Origin: a virus
Length of the DNA: 64,000 bases
Direction: 5' to 3' (one strand)
IMG/VR virus record: IMGVR_UViG_3300027801_002517
Location: 93,370-157,369 of that record
This document shows, one piece after another, positions 1 to 7,630 of this stretch. The notes beneath the pieces are model-generated. The model ran no database searches, had not been told where the DNA came from, and saw only the letters and a list, made by a program, of their open reading frames with translations. A program made the translations under genes and the position numbers. Position 1 is the stretch's first letter. Each line of letters opens with the position of its first letter.

Positions 1-95
1 ATTGAAGCAGCTATCATGTCTATTAAAGGCGAATTTATTTGTTTCTCTAAAAGATCCTCATATTTTTGCCAACCAATTTTATTTTTTTTAGACAT
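1..95 (-). CDS. Hypothetical protein, N-terminal part only
   Basis: The start codon lies at 93-95 and the reading frame stays open to the left edge, so only the first 31 residues are visible (MSKKNKIGWQKYEDLLEKQ...). A clear ribosome site (AAAGGTGA) sits a few bases upstream. The fragment is hydrophilic and helical. It is too short to assign. Confidence 0.55.
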   Translation of the reverse strand, partial: MSKKNKIGWQKYEDLLEKQINSPLIDMIAAS

Positions 96-107
96 AATAA
101 TCACCTT

Positions 108-494
108 TCATGGTAACATTTCAGAAGGATTTATGTATGGAGTACTATCTGCCTCCTTTCTATCTGTAAGCTCTTGAGCTTCATTTGTTTTGAGATCTAT
201 GTATAATTGTATAAAATCATCGTGTAACTGTTTTAGATCTTGATCTAACAAATTACTTTGAATTAATTCTAAAGTATCCATTTGACCACGAAAAGAACTA
301 ACATAATTAATCAATGTGGCTAATTCAACAGCTTCAAATGGTCTATTTGAATTTTCTAAATCAATAAATAAAGTACCTTGTGTAGTCAGTAGAAAATTAA
401 TATTAATTAGAGGTTTACCGTCTTCTGTATTCTCTTCTATTTGTTCTTCAGACTTTGTGTTATAATTAAAATAATTTTTTATAAATTTAAACAT
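108..494 (-). CDS. Hypothetical protein (128 aa)
   Basis: Acidic, mostly helical protein with a basic N-terminus (MFKFIKNYF) and a Gln/Glu-rich stretch near residues 15-25. No catalytic motif, membrane segment or recognisable domain is visible. The ATG overlaps the last 8 bases of the upstream glycosyltransferase gene, so translation is probably coupled to it. Function unknown. Confidence 0.6.
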   Translation of the reverse strand: MFKFIKNYFNYNTKSEEQIEENTEDGKPLININFLLTTQGTLFIDLENSNRPFEAVELATLINYVSSFRGQMDTLELIQSNLLDQDLKQLHDDFIQLYIDLKTNEAQELTDRKEADSTPYINPSEMLP

Positions 495-1530
495 ACTTTA
501 TAATTTCTTGTGTTGTGTGTGACCAAGTGAATTTTTTAGAAGTTTCTATACCCGTTTGATTAAATGTGCGATGATCAGACAACGCAAAATCTTGCATGTA
601 TTTAGATAATATCTGTATGGTTGAATCTTCTATCTTACCCCAATTACCTTGACCAAAGAACCATTTATCATCAAATGCAGGCTCCATACTACTTATCGGG
701 ATTAAATCAGAGTTTTCTTTAGTACAAAATTCAGTATGAGCTGAATAATCTGTAGTTATAATATGCTTTCCACATGCCATCAACTCCAATACCTCTAAAT
801 TCCATCCTTCTGCCCTAGATGGAAAGACTCCACAATCCACTTCAGCCATAATATTATACACATCTACCTGCGTATTAACCCTTGGTATAAGTTTAACATT
901 AGGGCGATCATATAGATTTCTCCAATAATTCGCCTCATTAAGAGAATTAAAAGGATTCTCACACATCATCCATAATTCAACATTATCTTGATCTATCATA
1001 TCCCAAGCTTTGATTAGGATATCATGACCCTTACGAACTTCCCATTTACCACAGTTAAAGAAGATAGTTTTACTTCTATACTGATCTACTTTGGTTGGGA
1101 CAAATATATCTAAATCTACACCAAGTGGAGCTACACTGACTGGCACAGTGATACCATTCTGCTCCACAATTTCTTTAGCCCACTCTGAACATACTATAAG
1201 ATGATCAACTGAATTTAATTCATTAACTTCTTGATCTGTAAATGTATCCAACTCAAAAATTGGGAATCCAAATGTTTTACCAGTGAGAGCTTCAGGTATT
1301 CTCATATCATGCTGGTGCCAGATCTTTAAGACGGGAGCATCCTCAAAACCTGATTTATTCATATTGTTAGCAAGTTTTTTACATACCTCAAAATCCCCAA
1401 GATTACTACACTGAATTTCTCCAATAGGCCACAATGCTACATCAGCAATTTTATTAAATTCTTTTACAATATTTAATGAAGCAATGCCGTATCCTAATTG
1501 ATTGATAGGCCCGATGATATTTATCTTCAT
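487..1530 (-). CDS. Glycosyltransferase, GT-B fold, GT4-like
   Basis: The 347-residue protein has the two-domain GT-B layout. The C-terminal half carries the retaining-family EX7E signature (EGWNLEVLE, around residues 240-248), followed by ACGKHIITTDYSAHTEF, the usual nucleotide-sugar site of GT4 enzymes. The N-terminus MKINIIGPINQLGYGIAS looks like the first beta strand and glycine loop. It should transfer a sugar from an activated donor, but acceptor and sugar are unknown. Possible targets are virion proteins, phage DNA or host surface glycans. The phage also encodes GDP-mannose 4,6-dehydratase and an isomerase-type cupin, so a GDP-sugar donor is plausible. Confidence 0.85.
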   Translation of the reverse strand: MKINIIGPINQLGYGIASLNIVKEFNKIADVALWPIGEIQCSNLGDFEVCKKLANNMNKSGFEDAPVLKIWHQHDMRIPEALTGKTFGFPIFELDTFTDQEVNELNSVDHLIVCSEWAKEIVEQNGITVPVSVAPLGVDLDIFVPTKVDQYRSKTIFFNCGKWEVRKGHDILIKAWDMIDQDNVELWMMCENPFNSLNEANYWRNLYDRPNVKLIPRVNTQVDVYNIMAEVDCGVFPSRAEGWNLEVLELMACGKHIITTDYSAHTEFCTKENSDLIPISSMEPAFDDKWFFGQGNWGKIEDSTIQILSKYMQDFALSDHRTFNQTGIETSKKFTWSHTTQEIIKYV

Positions 1531-1541
1531 ATATCATTTCC

Positions 1542-1739
1542 TTATTCGCGTGGCACATCATGACTATAAAATAGCTTATGTCTTTGTGTACCATCAGTCT
1601 TACTAATTATTCTATCGTCTAAATATCCTTCTTGGATCAATTTTTTTGCAATAGTACTCTCAATTTCAGTTAAATCTTCTAAATCTTTTTTATTAAACTG
1701 TAAGGCAATCCATTCTGTTGTTGTATACCAAGTTAACAT
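1542..1739 (-). CDS. Small hypothetical protein, paralogue of 11484-11684
   Basis: 65 residues with the pattern WIA-x-QF-x5-L-x-DL-x-EIE-x-x-I-x-x-x-LI-x-EGYL. The same pattern recurs in the 66-residue protein at 11484-11684, so the two are paralogues. The shape suggests a small helical, perhaps winged-helix-like fold. The start has GGGGATTATTT just upstream. No function can be assigned. Confidence 0.6.
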   Translation of the reverse strand: MLTWYTTTEWIALQFNKKDLEDLTEIESTIAKKLIQEGYLDDRIISKTDGTQRHKLFYSHDVPRE

Positions 1740-1751
1740 AAATAATCCCCT

Positions 1752-1997
1752 CTAATTATTATGGAGAGAAACCTCATCAGGTTTGTTTCTGAATCTCTTA
1801 AGTGTCTCCAGCCTATCTTCAGCATCTGCTAAATTTGCCAAGGATTCTTGTAGGTTGTTGTGTAGATCTCCTGTACTATGGTCACCAATACCTGCTGGAT
1901 GATCCAGCAACATATGTAGACTTGCTTCAGCCTTTACTTTGTCAGTAATAGCCTGATGGTACAAAGAATCTAATGCTAATTCACGATAACTACTCAT
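1752..1997 (-). CDS. Hypothetical helical protein (81 aa)
   Basis: The composition suggests two helices, with a coiled-coil-like C-terminal half (LQESLANLADAEDRLETLK). The start ATG overlaps the thyX stop as ATGA, so it is translationally coupled to thyX. There is no recognisable domain. A role linked to ThyX is not implied by sequence, only by position. Confidence 0.55.
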   Translation of the reverse strand: MSSYRELALDSLYHQAITDKVKAEASLHMLLDHPAGIGDHSTGDLHNNLQESLANLADAEDRLETLKRFRNKPDEVSLHNN

Positions 1998-2674
1998 AGT
2001 TCAAATGCCTCCAAGGTTAATTTAAATGGATTTCCCTCTATACTTTTCACTTGCTCCAACATTGTAGCAGCAATCTCGCGAATTTCAAGTTGAGCATCAG
2101 GTTTATTTCGAAGATTTAAGAAATGTGCGAACGATCTCCAGTTGAACATGATATCAGCAGTAATTTGACTGTTGTATGTCTTGAAGAATCTGGCTGATTC
2201 TTTTGCTCTCTTGCGTCCCATCCAAGGTTCGAGGTCTGCTATACATTGATGGTAAAGTTCATTACCTAGATTCGTGTACTTCTCTAAAATGTCCACCCAT
2301 TCATCGTGAGGTTCAGCAAACGCTGTTGGAAAATCATCTGCGATATATGCAGTACATTCAGTCTCACCCCAATCTTCCGGTAGGTAATACTTATCTTCCT
2401 GCAATTCCTTATAACGAGCAGACTCAGCATTGACACTGACTCCCACTCTATGCTTTAAAATCTGAATATGTGAGGCAATATCCGTAGTTACTAAGAAATG
2501 TATAGAAGATTTCTCAAACGGAGTATGATGTCCCGCTTCAGCCAACATAGTAAGGAGCCTACCTATGCGTTTTTCCTTGTCTTCAGTAAATTCTCTGGAA
2601 GTAGAAGTCCAAGCAGAAAGTGCGTGACTTTTATCGCCACCATAATAACCAATCAATTCAACTTCGTTTTTCAT
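1994..2674 (-). CDS. thyX: Flavin-dependent thymidylate synthase ThyX
   Basis: ThyX makes dTMP from dUMP using methylene-tetrahydrofolate and FAD. The 226-residue length fits the family. The signature RHRxxSxNxxSxRY is present as KHRVGVSVNAESARY (about residues 75-89), with the first Arg replaced by Lys, a conservative change at the dUMP/FAD site. A second conserved patch (FKTYNSQITADIMFNWRSF) lies near the C-terminus. AAGGATAGTT upstream of the ATG is the ribosome site. Together with the dCMP deaminase (5114-5551) and the folate cyclo-ligase (12716-13291) it forms a dTMP supply route for phage replication. Confidence 0.93.
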   Translation of the reverse strand: MKNEVELIGYYGGDKSHALSAWTSTSREFTEDKEKRIGRLLTMLAEAGHHTPFEKSSIHFLVTTDIASHIQILKHRVGVSVNAESARYKELQEDKYYLPEDWGETECTAYIADDFPTAFAEPHDEWVDILEKYTNLGNELYHQCIADLEPWMGRKRAKESARFFKTYNSQITADIMFNWRSFAHFLNLRNKPDAQLEIREIAATMLEQVKSIEGNPFKLTLEAFEL

Positions 2675-2690
2675 AACTATCCTTCAATAT

Positions 2691-3641
2691 CTACCAGTTT
2701 TTACAAGACCAATATCGAGCCTTCCACTTTGGACCCGGAGTTTCACATTTGTGTCTTGCCCTAAAGCTTTTTCGTCGTGCAGGATTATCCTTCTTGATCT
2801 CCATATTTGGATCACCAAAGTTTACCTTAACTACATTACCCTTTTCATTCTTAACATAGACTGAAAACTTCTTGGGACCATCTGGAGTTCTAAAAGGTTT
2901 ATTTATCTTGACCTTTCTGCCTTGATATTCCGATGCACGAACTGGGATAAGAGTTCTACCGCCCTTCTTGTAGATACCTTTTCTCTCGTACTCATATACT
3001 TCACCAGTCTTAGGGTCTTTGTATTTAAAGCTACCCTTACTATCTTCTCCTTCATGCTTTTTGTACCAAGTCTGGAATTCTTTCATATTTTTACCGGGCA
3101 TCCATAATGTTTTATTGTCTCCACTCTTGTGAGAATGAACACCAGATAGACCAATCTTTTCAGCCATTTTTTCAGCAGCTTCCTTAGAATCAAATACATA
3201 ATCTTGCATTGGGCCAGCTTTATGTGCTACTGATTCCTGAGCTTTTTTGTAAGATTCTGGATCTGGACGGTCAGGATCTCCGGGTTTAGCTGGCTTATAT
3301 TTCTTACCTTCACGTTCCTTCTTCTTACGGATATTTTCCCATAATCCCGGTCTATCGGCTGCAATATCCCATTCTTCAATATCTTCATCCGCCTCAATAT
3401 AATCATTTTCTTCTGGGACTACAAAATTATCTTCATTGATTTCTTCTTCAAAACCATAAGCTTCATATGAGAAACTAAAGTCAGCGGCTTCCATATAATC
3501 AAGAGATTCAGCGGCTTTACTTAAGCAAACAGCAGTTCTTTGTTTATTAGATGGATATTCTTCTTTTAACTGGTTATCACTCATACATCGTGACATAAAG
3601 TCATTGGGTTTTTCACCTTCTTTTTTACTTGGGATTGGCAT
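2691..3641 (-). CDS. Conserved phage protein with SFRARHxC...YWSC C-terminus
   Basis: The 316-residue protein has two terminal modules seen in many large phage proteins. The N-terminus is MPIPSKKEGEKPNDFMSRCM followed by a Cys-containing helix (NKQRTAVCLSKA). The C-terminus is ARRKSFRARHKC...GPKWKARYWSCKNW, basic and aromatic, as in the DUF5872-type ending. Between them are an acidic stretch (residues about 55-95) and a Lys-rich middle. The function of this architecture is not established. It ends close to the thyX start and begins 16 bases inside the preceding membrane protein gene. Confidence 0.65.
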   Translation of the reverse strand: MPIPSKKEGEKPNDFMSRCMSDNQLKEEYPSNKQRTAVCLSKAAESLDYMEAADFSFSYEAYGFEEEINEDNFVVPEENDYIEADEDIEEWDIAADRPGLWENIRKKKEREGKKYKPAKPGDPDRPDPESYKKAQESVAHKAGPMQDYVFDSKEAAEKMAEKIGLSGVHSHKSGDNKTLWMPGKNMKEFQTWYKKHEGEDSKGSFKYKDPKTGEVYEYERKGIYKKGGRTLIPVRASEYQGRKVKINKPFRTPDGPKKFSVYVKNEKGNVVKVNFGDPNMEIKKDNPARRKSFRARHKCETPGPKWKARYWSCKNW

Positions 3642-4050
3642 AAATAACTCCTAAAAAATGTTCTATAGATGTTATAGTGTGATTATTGAATATATCGTTA
3701 ACAAGTTTTTTCGCTTGTGTCTTTTTTTCTCCAAGGGAGGTTAAAGTTAAAATACAATCTTGTTGCAATTTAGAAGGTTGTTTTTTCTTCGTAACCTTCT
3801 TTTTAACTTTTTTCTTCTTGGGAGCAGCCTTATACTTAGGTTTAGGCTTAAGCTTAGGTTTAGGTTCAATATCTGTGACGACAACAGGGCTTTGAGGTAC
3901 TTCAGTTTCAAATTCTGCAATTTTTATTTCGCTAAAATTTGGAAGCCTAATAGATAGTACACCAAAACCATACAAAACACTTAAAATCATACAACCAACC
4001 GCAAAAATGATGGAGGTTTGATCAACTACTTCATCCCAATGCGTTATCAT
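3625..4050 (-). CDS. Membrane-anchored protein with Lys/Pro-rich linker and small helical C-terminal domain
   Basis: One transmembrane segment (about residues 11-32, SIIFAVGCMILSVLYGFGVL) is followed by a long KPKPKLKPK/KKKVKKK linker and a compact C-terminal domain (DCILTLTSLGEKKTQAKKLV...). That domain resembles the three-helix RuvA C-terminal type, which binds ATPase motors in RuvA. The resemblance is by eye only. It may tether a partner to the membrane. The start has AGGATATAAAA upstream. Confidence 0.55.
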   Translation of the reverse strand: MITHWDEVVDQTSIIFAVGCMILSVLYGFGVLSIRLPNFSEIKIAEFETEVPQSPVVVTDIEPKPKLKPKPKYKAAPKKKKVKKKVTKKKQPSKLQQDCILTLTSLGEKKTQAKKLVNDIFNNHTITSIEHFLGVIYANPK

Positions 4051-4061
4051 TTTTATATCCT

Positions 4062-4087
4062 AAAAGCCGGTTTTGGTGAGATCCGGC
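4062..4087 (-). terminator. Rho-independent terminator candidate after ssb
   Basis: Read on the minus strand, GCCGG and CCGGC form a 5-bp GC stem around a 12-base loop, followed at once by TTTT. It lies directly after the ssb stop codon, between ssb and the membrane-anchored protein gene, so it would end or attenuate the ssb transcript. Confidence 0.55.
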
Positions 4088-4102
4088 AACTCATGTGAAA
4101 AT

Positions 4103-4420
4103 TTAATTAGGGCTTGGGCCTAAAGAAATCTTATCAGCAAAAATACTGCATGAGGTACGCATGTTGCTTTCGCTATCTTCATATTCTTCCACCTTAAGAG
4201 GACCAAGAACTGAAACAATACGACCCTTAGTCAGCTTATCATTCAGATTCTCTGCCATCTTACCAAAACACAACACATTTAGGAAGGTGGTTTCTTCCTC
4301 TTGTCCACGATAGCTATTAATAGCTATTCGAAATTTGGACATTGCAACACCCTTTTGAGTCTGAGAATACTCAGCGTCACGGGTCAACCGTCCACAACCA
4401 TTAAAACAATTTACATTCAT
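4103..4420 (-). CDS. ssb: Single-stranded DNA-binding protein (OB fold)
   Basis: The 105-residue protein follows the bacterial SSB pattern: N-terminal strand and GRLTRDAE, then MSKFRIAINSYRGQEEETTFLNV and CFGKMAENL, then KGRIVSVLGPLKVEEYED. It is shorter than cellular SSB because it lacks the Gly-rich linker and acidic tail that recruits host partners. This is common in phage SSBs. It should coat single-stranded DNA during replication. A clear AGGAG site precedes the ATG, and a hairpin terminator follows the gene. Confidence 0.9.
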   Translation of the reverse strand: MNVNCFNGCGRLTRDAEYSQTQKGVAMSKFRIAINSYRGQEEETTFLNVLCFGKMAENLNDKLTKGRIVSVLGPLKVEEYEDSESNMRTSCSIFADKISLGPSPN

Positions 4421-4440
4421 TCCTAGCTCTCCTAATCAAT

Positions 4441-4761
4441 CTAGCGGCTATTAACATTCGACAAGATTCTACCACGGACAACCTGAGCATTACCACGATT
4501 GGTACGGCTATGCGTTGCATCATACACATGCTGAGTAAAACTTCGAGGAAGACCAAGTGCTGAACCAGCCTTCATGGTTTCCTTCTTGTTATTACTGAAA
4601 GTCCCAAGACCCTTCTTGTGAGCTACAGCAGTAACAGGATTAAAAGTTTCACCCCTATCATTACCACGAGTTTTCGTAGCAGTAATAGTTGAATCTTCCA
4701 TACCCCAACGATAACACTGAGGAAGATTGTTCAGTGTTTCATAAAAATCGCTTCTATCCAT
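4441..4761 (-). CDS. Hypothetical basic protein (106 aa)
   Basis: The frame extends upstream to 4836, but the start at 4761 (MDRSDFYETL) has TTAGGAGAG at ideal distance and avoids overlap with the promoter-proximal gene, so it is preferred. The protein is rich in Arg, Asn, Thr and Gly, with SFTQHVYDATHSRTNRG near the C-terminus. No domain is recognised. It follows the coiled-coil gene and precedes ssb in the same transcript. Confidence 0.6.
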   Translation of the reverse strand: MDRSDFYETLNNLPQCYRWGMEDSTITATKTRGNDRGETFNPVTAVAHKKGLGTFSNNKKETMKAGSALGLPRSFTQHVYDATHSRTNRGNAQVVRGRILSNVNSR

Positions 4762-4813
4762 CTTAACTCTCCTAACAAAAAACATTAAAAACAAACTCCC
4801 ACAGTGGGAATTA

Positions 4814-5005
4814 TCATTCAGACTCAGCACCTTCAACTACCTCCTCATTTGTTTGGTCAGCTTGCAAGGTCTGCAATCCTTCATTTAAGTATTCAACCAT
4901 TCTTTCTTTTTCTGAATTCAATTCAGCAATCTTCTGGTCAATTACTTGAACTTCTCTTTGCACATTCAACAGGTGGGCTTCCGCCATTTCTCGTTCGCTT
5001 GGCAT
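4814..5005 (-). CDS. Small coiled-coil protein (63 aa)
   Basis: Almost the whole chain is an amphipathic heptad-type helix (residues about 5-50) with an acidic C-terminus ending GAESE. AAGGAGAAGAA precedes the ATG. It is the first gene after the promoter at 5034-5062 and heads the unit that includes ssb. Function unknown. Confidence 0.6.
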   Translation of the reverse strand: MPSEREMAEAHLLNVQREVQVIDQKIAELNSEKERMVEYLNEGLQTLQADQTNEEVVEGAESE

Positions 5006-5033
5006 TTCTTCTCCTTAGTGAGGTAGTATACTA

Positions 5034-5062
5034 ATTATAGCACACTGGAACAATAAAGTTAA
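5034..5062 (-). promoter_or_regulatory. Sigma70-type promoter for the ssb unit
   Basis: On the minus strand TTAACT (5057-5062) and a perfect TATAAT (5034-5039) are separated by 17 bp. It lies in a short non-coding gap directly upstream of the gene at 4814-5005. It should drive that gene, the 106-residue gene and ssb. Confidence 0.75.
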
Positions 5063-5113
5063 GTACTTTATTTAAGATTATTTGTAATTTGATAAAATAT
5101 TCAACCATTGTGG

Positions 5114-5551
5114 TTAGGGTGATACATCATATTCTATGACATACACTTCTGCTTCTTCAAACATCTTGCGAGATATCTCAAAGTCTTCCTGCCATCTCTT
5201 GTTATCTGATTTAAAAGAAATCACCCTACTGATGCCAGATTGAATAATCATACCAGCACATACAGAACAAGGCAAGAAAGGATAAGTATAAATATGACAA
5301 TGTTTAACATCTGTATTAGCAAAAAGCAAGGCATTTCTTTCCGCATGTACAATCATTTTGTATTTTTCTTCTCGATCATCCAACCTTTCGTCGTCTGCTA
5401 CGCCTTTTGGGAAACCATTGTATCCCACAGATACAACACGTTTATCATCATCCACAATTATAGCACCAACTTTAGTCGAAGGATCTTTAGACCAAGTAGA
5501 AGCATTCTGAGCCATTTCTAAGAATCTCATATCCCATCTCTTAAGAATCAT
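5114..5551 (-). CDS. dCMP/cytidine deaminase family (ComE-like)
   Basis: The 145-residue zinc-dependent deaminase has the HAE motif (HAERNALLFA) and PCxxC (PCSVCAGMIIQSGI). These supply the zinc ligands and the proton-shuttling Glu. The N-terminal part (MAQNASTWSKDPSTKVGAII) is typical of dCMP deaminases. It should convert dCMP to dUMP, feeding ThyX. The ATG overlaps the stop of the upstream nucleotidyltransferase gene, and AAGGAATTTAAACT precedes it. Confidence 0.92.
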   Translation of the reverse strand: MILKRWDMRFLEMAQNASTWSKDPSTKVGAIIVDDDKRVVSVGYNGFPKGVADDERLDDREEKYKMIVHAERNALLFANTDVKHCHIYTYPFLPCSVCAGMIIQSGISRVISFKSDNKRWQEDFEISRKMFEEAEVYVIEYDVSP

Positions 5552-6051
5552 AGTTTAAATTCCTTGAGAACTTTATCAATTTTCTTAAGCTCATCTTGTG
5601 ACTCTCTTTGCATTTTTGCAGCATTGTTAATCAGAACACTGGATGACTCCGCCTTGCTTCCACCAACATTATACTCACTGGTTAACTGATGATTATTTTT
5701 AGAACAAAATTTTTCTTCTGGAGTATTGCTATCACCTCTGTCTCCACCATTACAAAACATGAAATGATTTCTACCATTTGCTTGATTTTGAATTATAACA
5801 TGCTTCAATGTTTCTAAAACACTGGAATCTTTATCACGAGATAAAACAACTTTATCAACACATCGTAAAGCAGAAACAATTCTAATTCTATCTTCTTCAC
5901 TCATAAATGGGGTGCTACGCTTGACTGCAACCTGATGATCATTATTTATAATAACAATTAACTTATCGGCTATTTTTTTCGCTGCCTCCATGTAATCTAA
6001 ATGACCAACATGTAAAGGATTAAAATACCCAGATATAATTGCTATTTTCAT
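5548..6051 (-). CDS. Cytidylyltransferase-like nucleotidyltransferase
   Basis: The N-terminus has the family hallmark: a first strand, then SGYFNPLHVGHLDYMEAA with the nucleotide-binding HxGH (HVGH, residues 17-20). A second conserved Ser/Arg patch lies near SRDKDSSVLETL. Length 167 residues suits the small cytidylyl/adenylyltransferase group (TagD, PPAT and HldE-C types). The substrate cannot be told from sequence. It could activate a sugar phosphate or alditol for surface glycans. It is coupled by ATGA overlap to the gene at 6048-6293. Confidence 0.8.
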   Translation of the reverse strand: MKIAIISGYFNPLHVGHLDYMEAAKKIADKLIVIINNDHQVAVKRSTPFMSEEDRIRIVSALRCVDKVVLSRDKDSSVLETLKHVIIQNQANGRNHFMFCNGGDRGDSNTPEEKFCSKNNHQLTSEYNVGGSKAESSSVLINNAAKMQRESQDELKKIDKVLKEFKL

Positions 6052-6293
6052 TTTTTCTTCTTTCTTTTACCAGATTGTTCAATCTTACCAATGAAACAAT
6101 AGTAACATAAAGGCTCAGGTAAGAAATCGAAAACTCTTTTAAAATGTCTTACAGTACCATTCCTATCTCTTAGCATATAATGTTCTACTTCTCTACCTTT
6201 AGCACCTAATTCAGAACCATGAGTAAAAATTTCTCCACCGTATCGAAGCTTAAGAATAAAAGCCCAACAATAACAATTCCCAACGCAGTACAT
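6048..6293 (-). CDS. Small conserved phage protein (81 aa)
   Basis: The frame opens at 6308, but the ATG at 6293 (MYCVGNCYCW) has GGAG nine bases upstream and lies just after the upstream stop, so it is preferred. Cysteines and aromatics cluster at both ends (CVGNCYCW and CYYCF), and a KRKKKK tail ends it. The paired Cys suggest metal or disulfide binding. Function unknown. Confidence 0.6.
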   Translation of the reverse strand: MYCVGNCYCWAFILKLRYGGEIFTHGSELGAKGREVEHYMLRDRNGTVRHFKRVFDFLPEPLCYYCFIGKIEQSGKRKKKK

Positions 6294-6294
6294 C

Positions 6295-6540
6295 CTATGT
6301 ATCTCCATCCAAATATTCGTAGAATCGATCCATGAGTCTATCGTAAGTATTAGAGTTCCTCAAGCTCCCTGCTATAGTCTTGTAAAGTTTCTTAGGGAAT
6401 AAGATCATACCATGTTGCTCAAACTTGTCAATAGGTATTTGCTTTATTTCTTGAGAATCTTTACACACAACCATCTTTTTGATTTTTGGTTTTAGCTGAA
6501 CTGTCCAATCTTCAATGCTAACCTTAAATCCTTTAGCCAT
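6295..6540 (-). CDS. Hypothetical protein (81 aa)
   Basis: GGGGAG three bases before the ATG at 6540 marks the start, MAKGFKVSIEDW. The longer frame to 6591 has no ribosome site. The protein is mixed alpha/beta and basic, with no motif that points to a family. It overlaps the next downstream start region and belongs to the operon of small genes between the tmRNA and the nucleotidyltransferase. Confidence 0.6.
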   Translation of the reverse strand: MAKGFKVSIEDWTVQLKPKIKKMVVCKDSQEIKQIPIDKFEQHGMILFPKKLYKTIAGSLRNSNTYDRLMDRFYEYLDGDT

Positions 6541-6551
6541 ACACTCCCCTG

Positions 6552-6686
6552 TTAACCATATAAATAAGTAATTACCAATGCAATTCCACAAATAATAAAA
6601 GTAAATGTGATACCAATCCCCAACCCAAATATCATCATCATAATATATTGATCAAGTATTCTTTGTATCTTTTCTGGCTTTGGCAT
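6552..6686 (-). CDS. Single-span membrane peptide (44 aa)
   Basis: The start at 6686 (MPKPEKIQRI) has GGGAG six bases upstream. The earlier part of the open frame overlaps the tmRNA and is rejected. Residues about 16-42 are one strongly hydrophobic helix (MMIFGLGIGITFTFIICGIA). The gene begins 20 bases past the tmRNA 3' end. It is one of several tiny membrane proteins in this half. Confidence 0.6.
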   Translation of the reverse strand: MPKPEKIQRILDQYIMMMIFGLGIGITFTFIICGIALVITYLYG

Positions 6687-6705
6687 ATTAGGCTCCCGTA
6701 AAGAG

Positions 6706-6972
6706 TGGAGATGGGGGGAATCGAACCCCCGTCCTGTATAACCACAAATAATAATCTCATTCACATGTTTAGCCTCTAAGAGGCGATCTCAGCTTATACG
6801 ACAGTATATCCAGCTTGGGTTTACAGGGTGCTAGACAACCCCTACTGCTACGCAGCGAGTGCAAAACTAGTAGTTTTAGCATCTATTGTTTAGTCAGCTT
6901 TTTACGAGGCCCACTGACCAACCTCGACATGCGATCATTACCATTAATTATCAGTCAATTCCAGTCATCCCC
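6706..6972 (-). ncRNA. ssrA: Transfer-messenger RNA (tmRNA)
   Basis: The 5' end GGGGATG pairs with CATCTCC at the 3' end, reproducing the tmRNA acceptor stem with the G3-U wobble read by alanyl-tRNA synthetase. Discriminator is A and CCA is not encoded. The T arm (GGGGGTTCGATTCCCCC) is perfect. The conserved core GCATGTCGAGG...GGCCTCGTAAAAAGC is present. The tag frame at 6848-6880 reads GCT AAA ... GCG TAG, giving the degradation tag AKTTSFALAA. At about 267 nt it is roughly 100 nt shorter than the E. coli molecule, mostly in the pseudoknot region after the tag. It should rescue stalled ribosomes in infected cells. Confidence 0.93.
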
Positions 6973-6973
6973 A

Positions 6974-7591
6974 TTATAATTGTTCTTGTTTAAACCATAA
7001 ATCAAAATCTTGTTGTTTTAAAATGATTCCGGGTTTTCCTCCCATATATGGAATCTTCTGGATATTTCCCATATCCATATTTGTCTGTAGGAATACATCT
7101 ACTGTATCAGGCCACATAATTCCCCATTTTAGTTGATTCGCTTTTGATTCAATCAACTCAATATAGTTTTCTAAATTATAATCTTTTGGTTTTTTAAGGT
7201 TTGTACCACAATTGACAGAATTATAAATAAAGAGAATAGCGGCATCTTCTTTAATGTATGCTTTTAGGTCATTAACCTTGAGCGTAAATTTCCCTGCCGT
7301 TGGAACCCACTTCATTTCTAAGGGTAAGTCTTTAACAGCAACGCGATTGAAATGATGAACCGCCAAATCGATATCAACCATGAAGTCAGCACCAGCAGTA
7401 TTGGTGCCTGTCTCTACATATTCACCATCATTACCGATACCATTATCTCTTACGTTAGATAATACAATATCATTGCGACTATTGCAAATAGAAACCCATT
7501 TATCGAAGAAATATTTTTCAACCATTGTACCAAACTTGATGTCCTTTTTGAAGGTACTCTTGGTTCTGTTATCAAATCTTTTATCTGTCAT
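6974..7591 (-). CDS. Endonuclease-like protein, PD-(D/E)XK pattern
   Basis: About 205 residues. The pattern GADFMVDIDLAV...LPLEMKW followed by a helix and strand (KVNDLKAYIKEDAAILFIYN) matches a PD-(D/E)XK nuclease core with D and ExK, by eye only. It may be a phage nuclease or Holliday-junction-type enzyme. The ATG at 7591 has no adjacent ribosome site. AAAGGAG sits on the far side of the hairpin at 7599-7618, which may bring it close. A TTG at 7621 is an alternative start. The stop codon touches the tmRNA 5' end. Confidence 0.6.
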   Translation of the reverse strand: MTDKRFDNRTKSTFKKDIKFGTMVEKYFFDKWVSICNSRNDIVLSNVRDNGIGNDGEYVETGTNTAGADFMVDIDLAVHHFNRVAVKDLPLEMKWVPTAGKFTLKVNDLKAYIKEDAAILFIYNSVNCGTNLKKPKDYNLENYIELIESKANQLKWGIMWPDTVDVFLQTNMDMGNIQKIPYMGGKPGIILKQQDFDLWFKQEQL

Positions 7592-7594
7592 AAT

Positions 7595-7619
7595 CAAAAG
7601 CCGGGCCGAAGCCCGGCTC
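7595..7619 (-). terminator. Strong hairpin with TTCG loop: terminator or start-site hairpin
   Basis: A perfect 8-bp stem AGCCGGGC/GCCCGGCT closes a TTCG tetraloop (minus-strand reading) and is followed by TTTTGATT. It sits just after the stop of the secreted protein gene (7631-7981) and just before the ATG at 7591. It could end transcription, or bridge the upstream AAAGGAG to that ATG. Confidence 0.6.
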
Positions 7620-7630
7620 AACTCCTTTAA

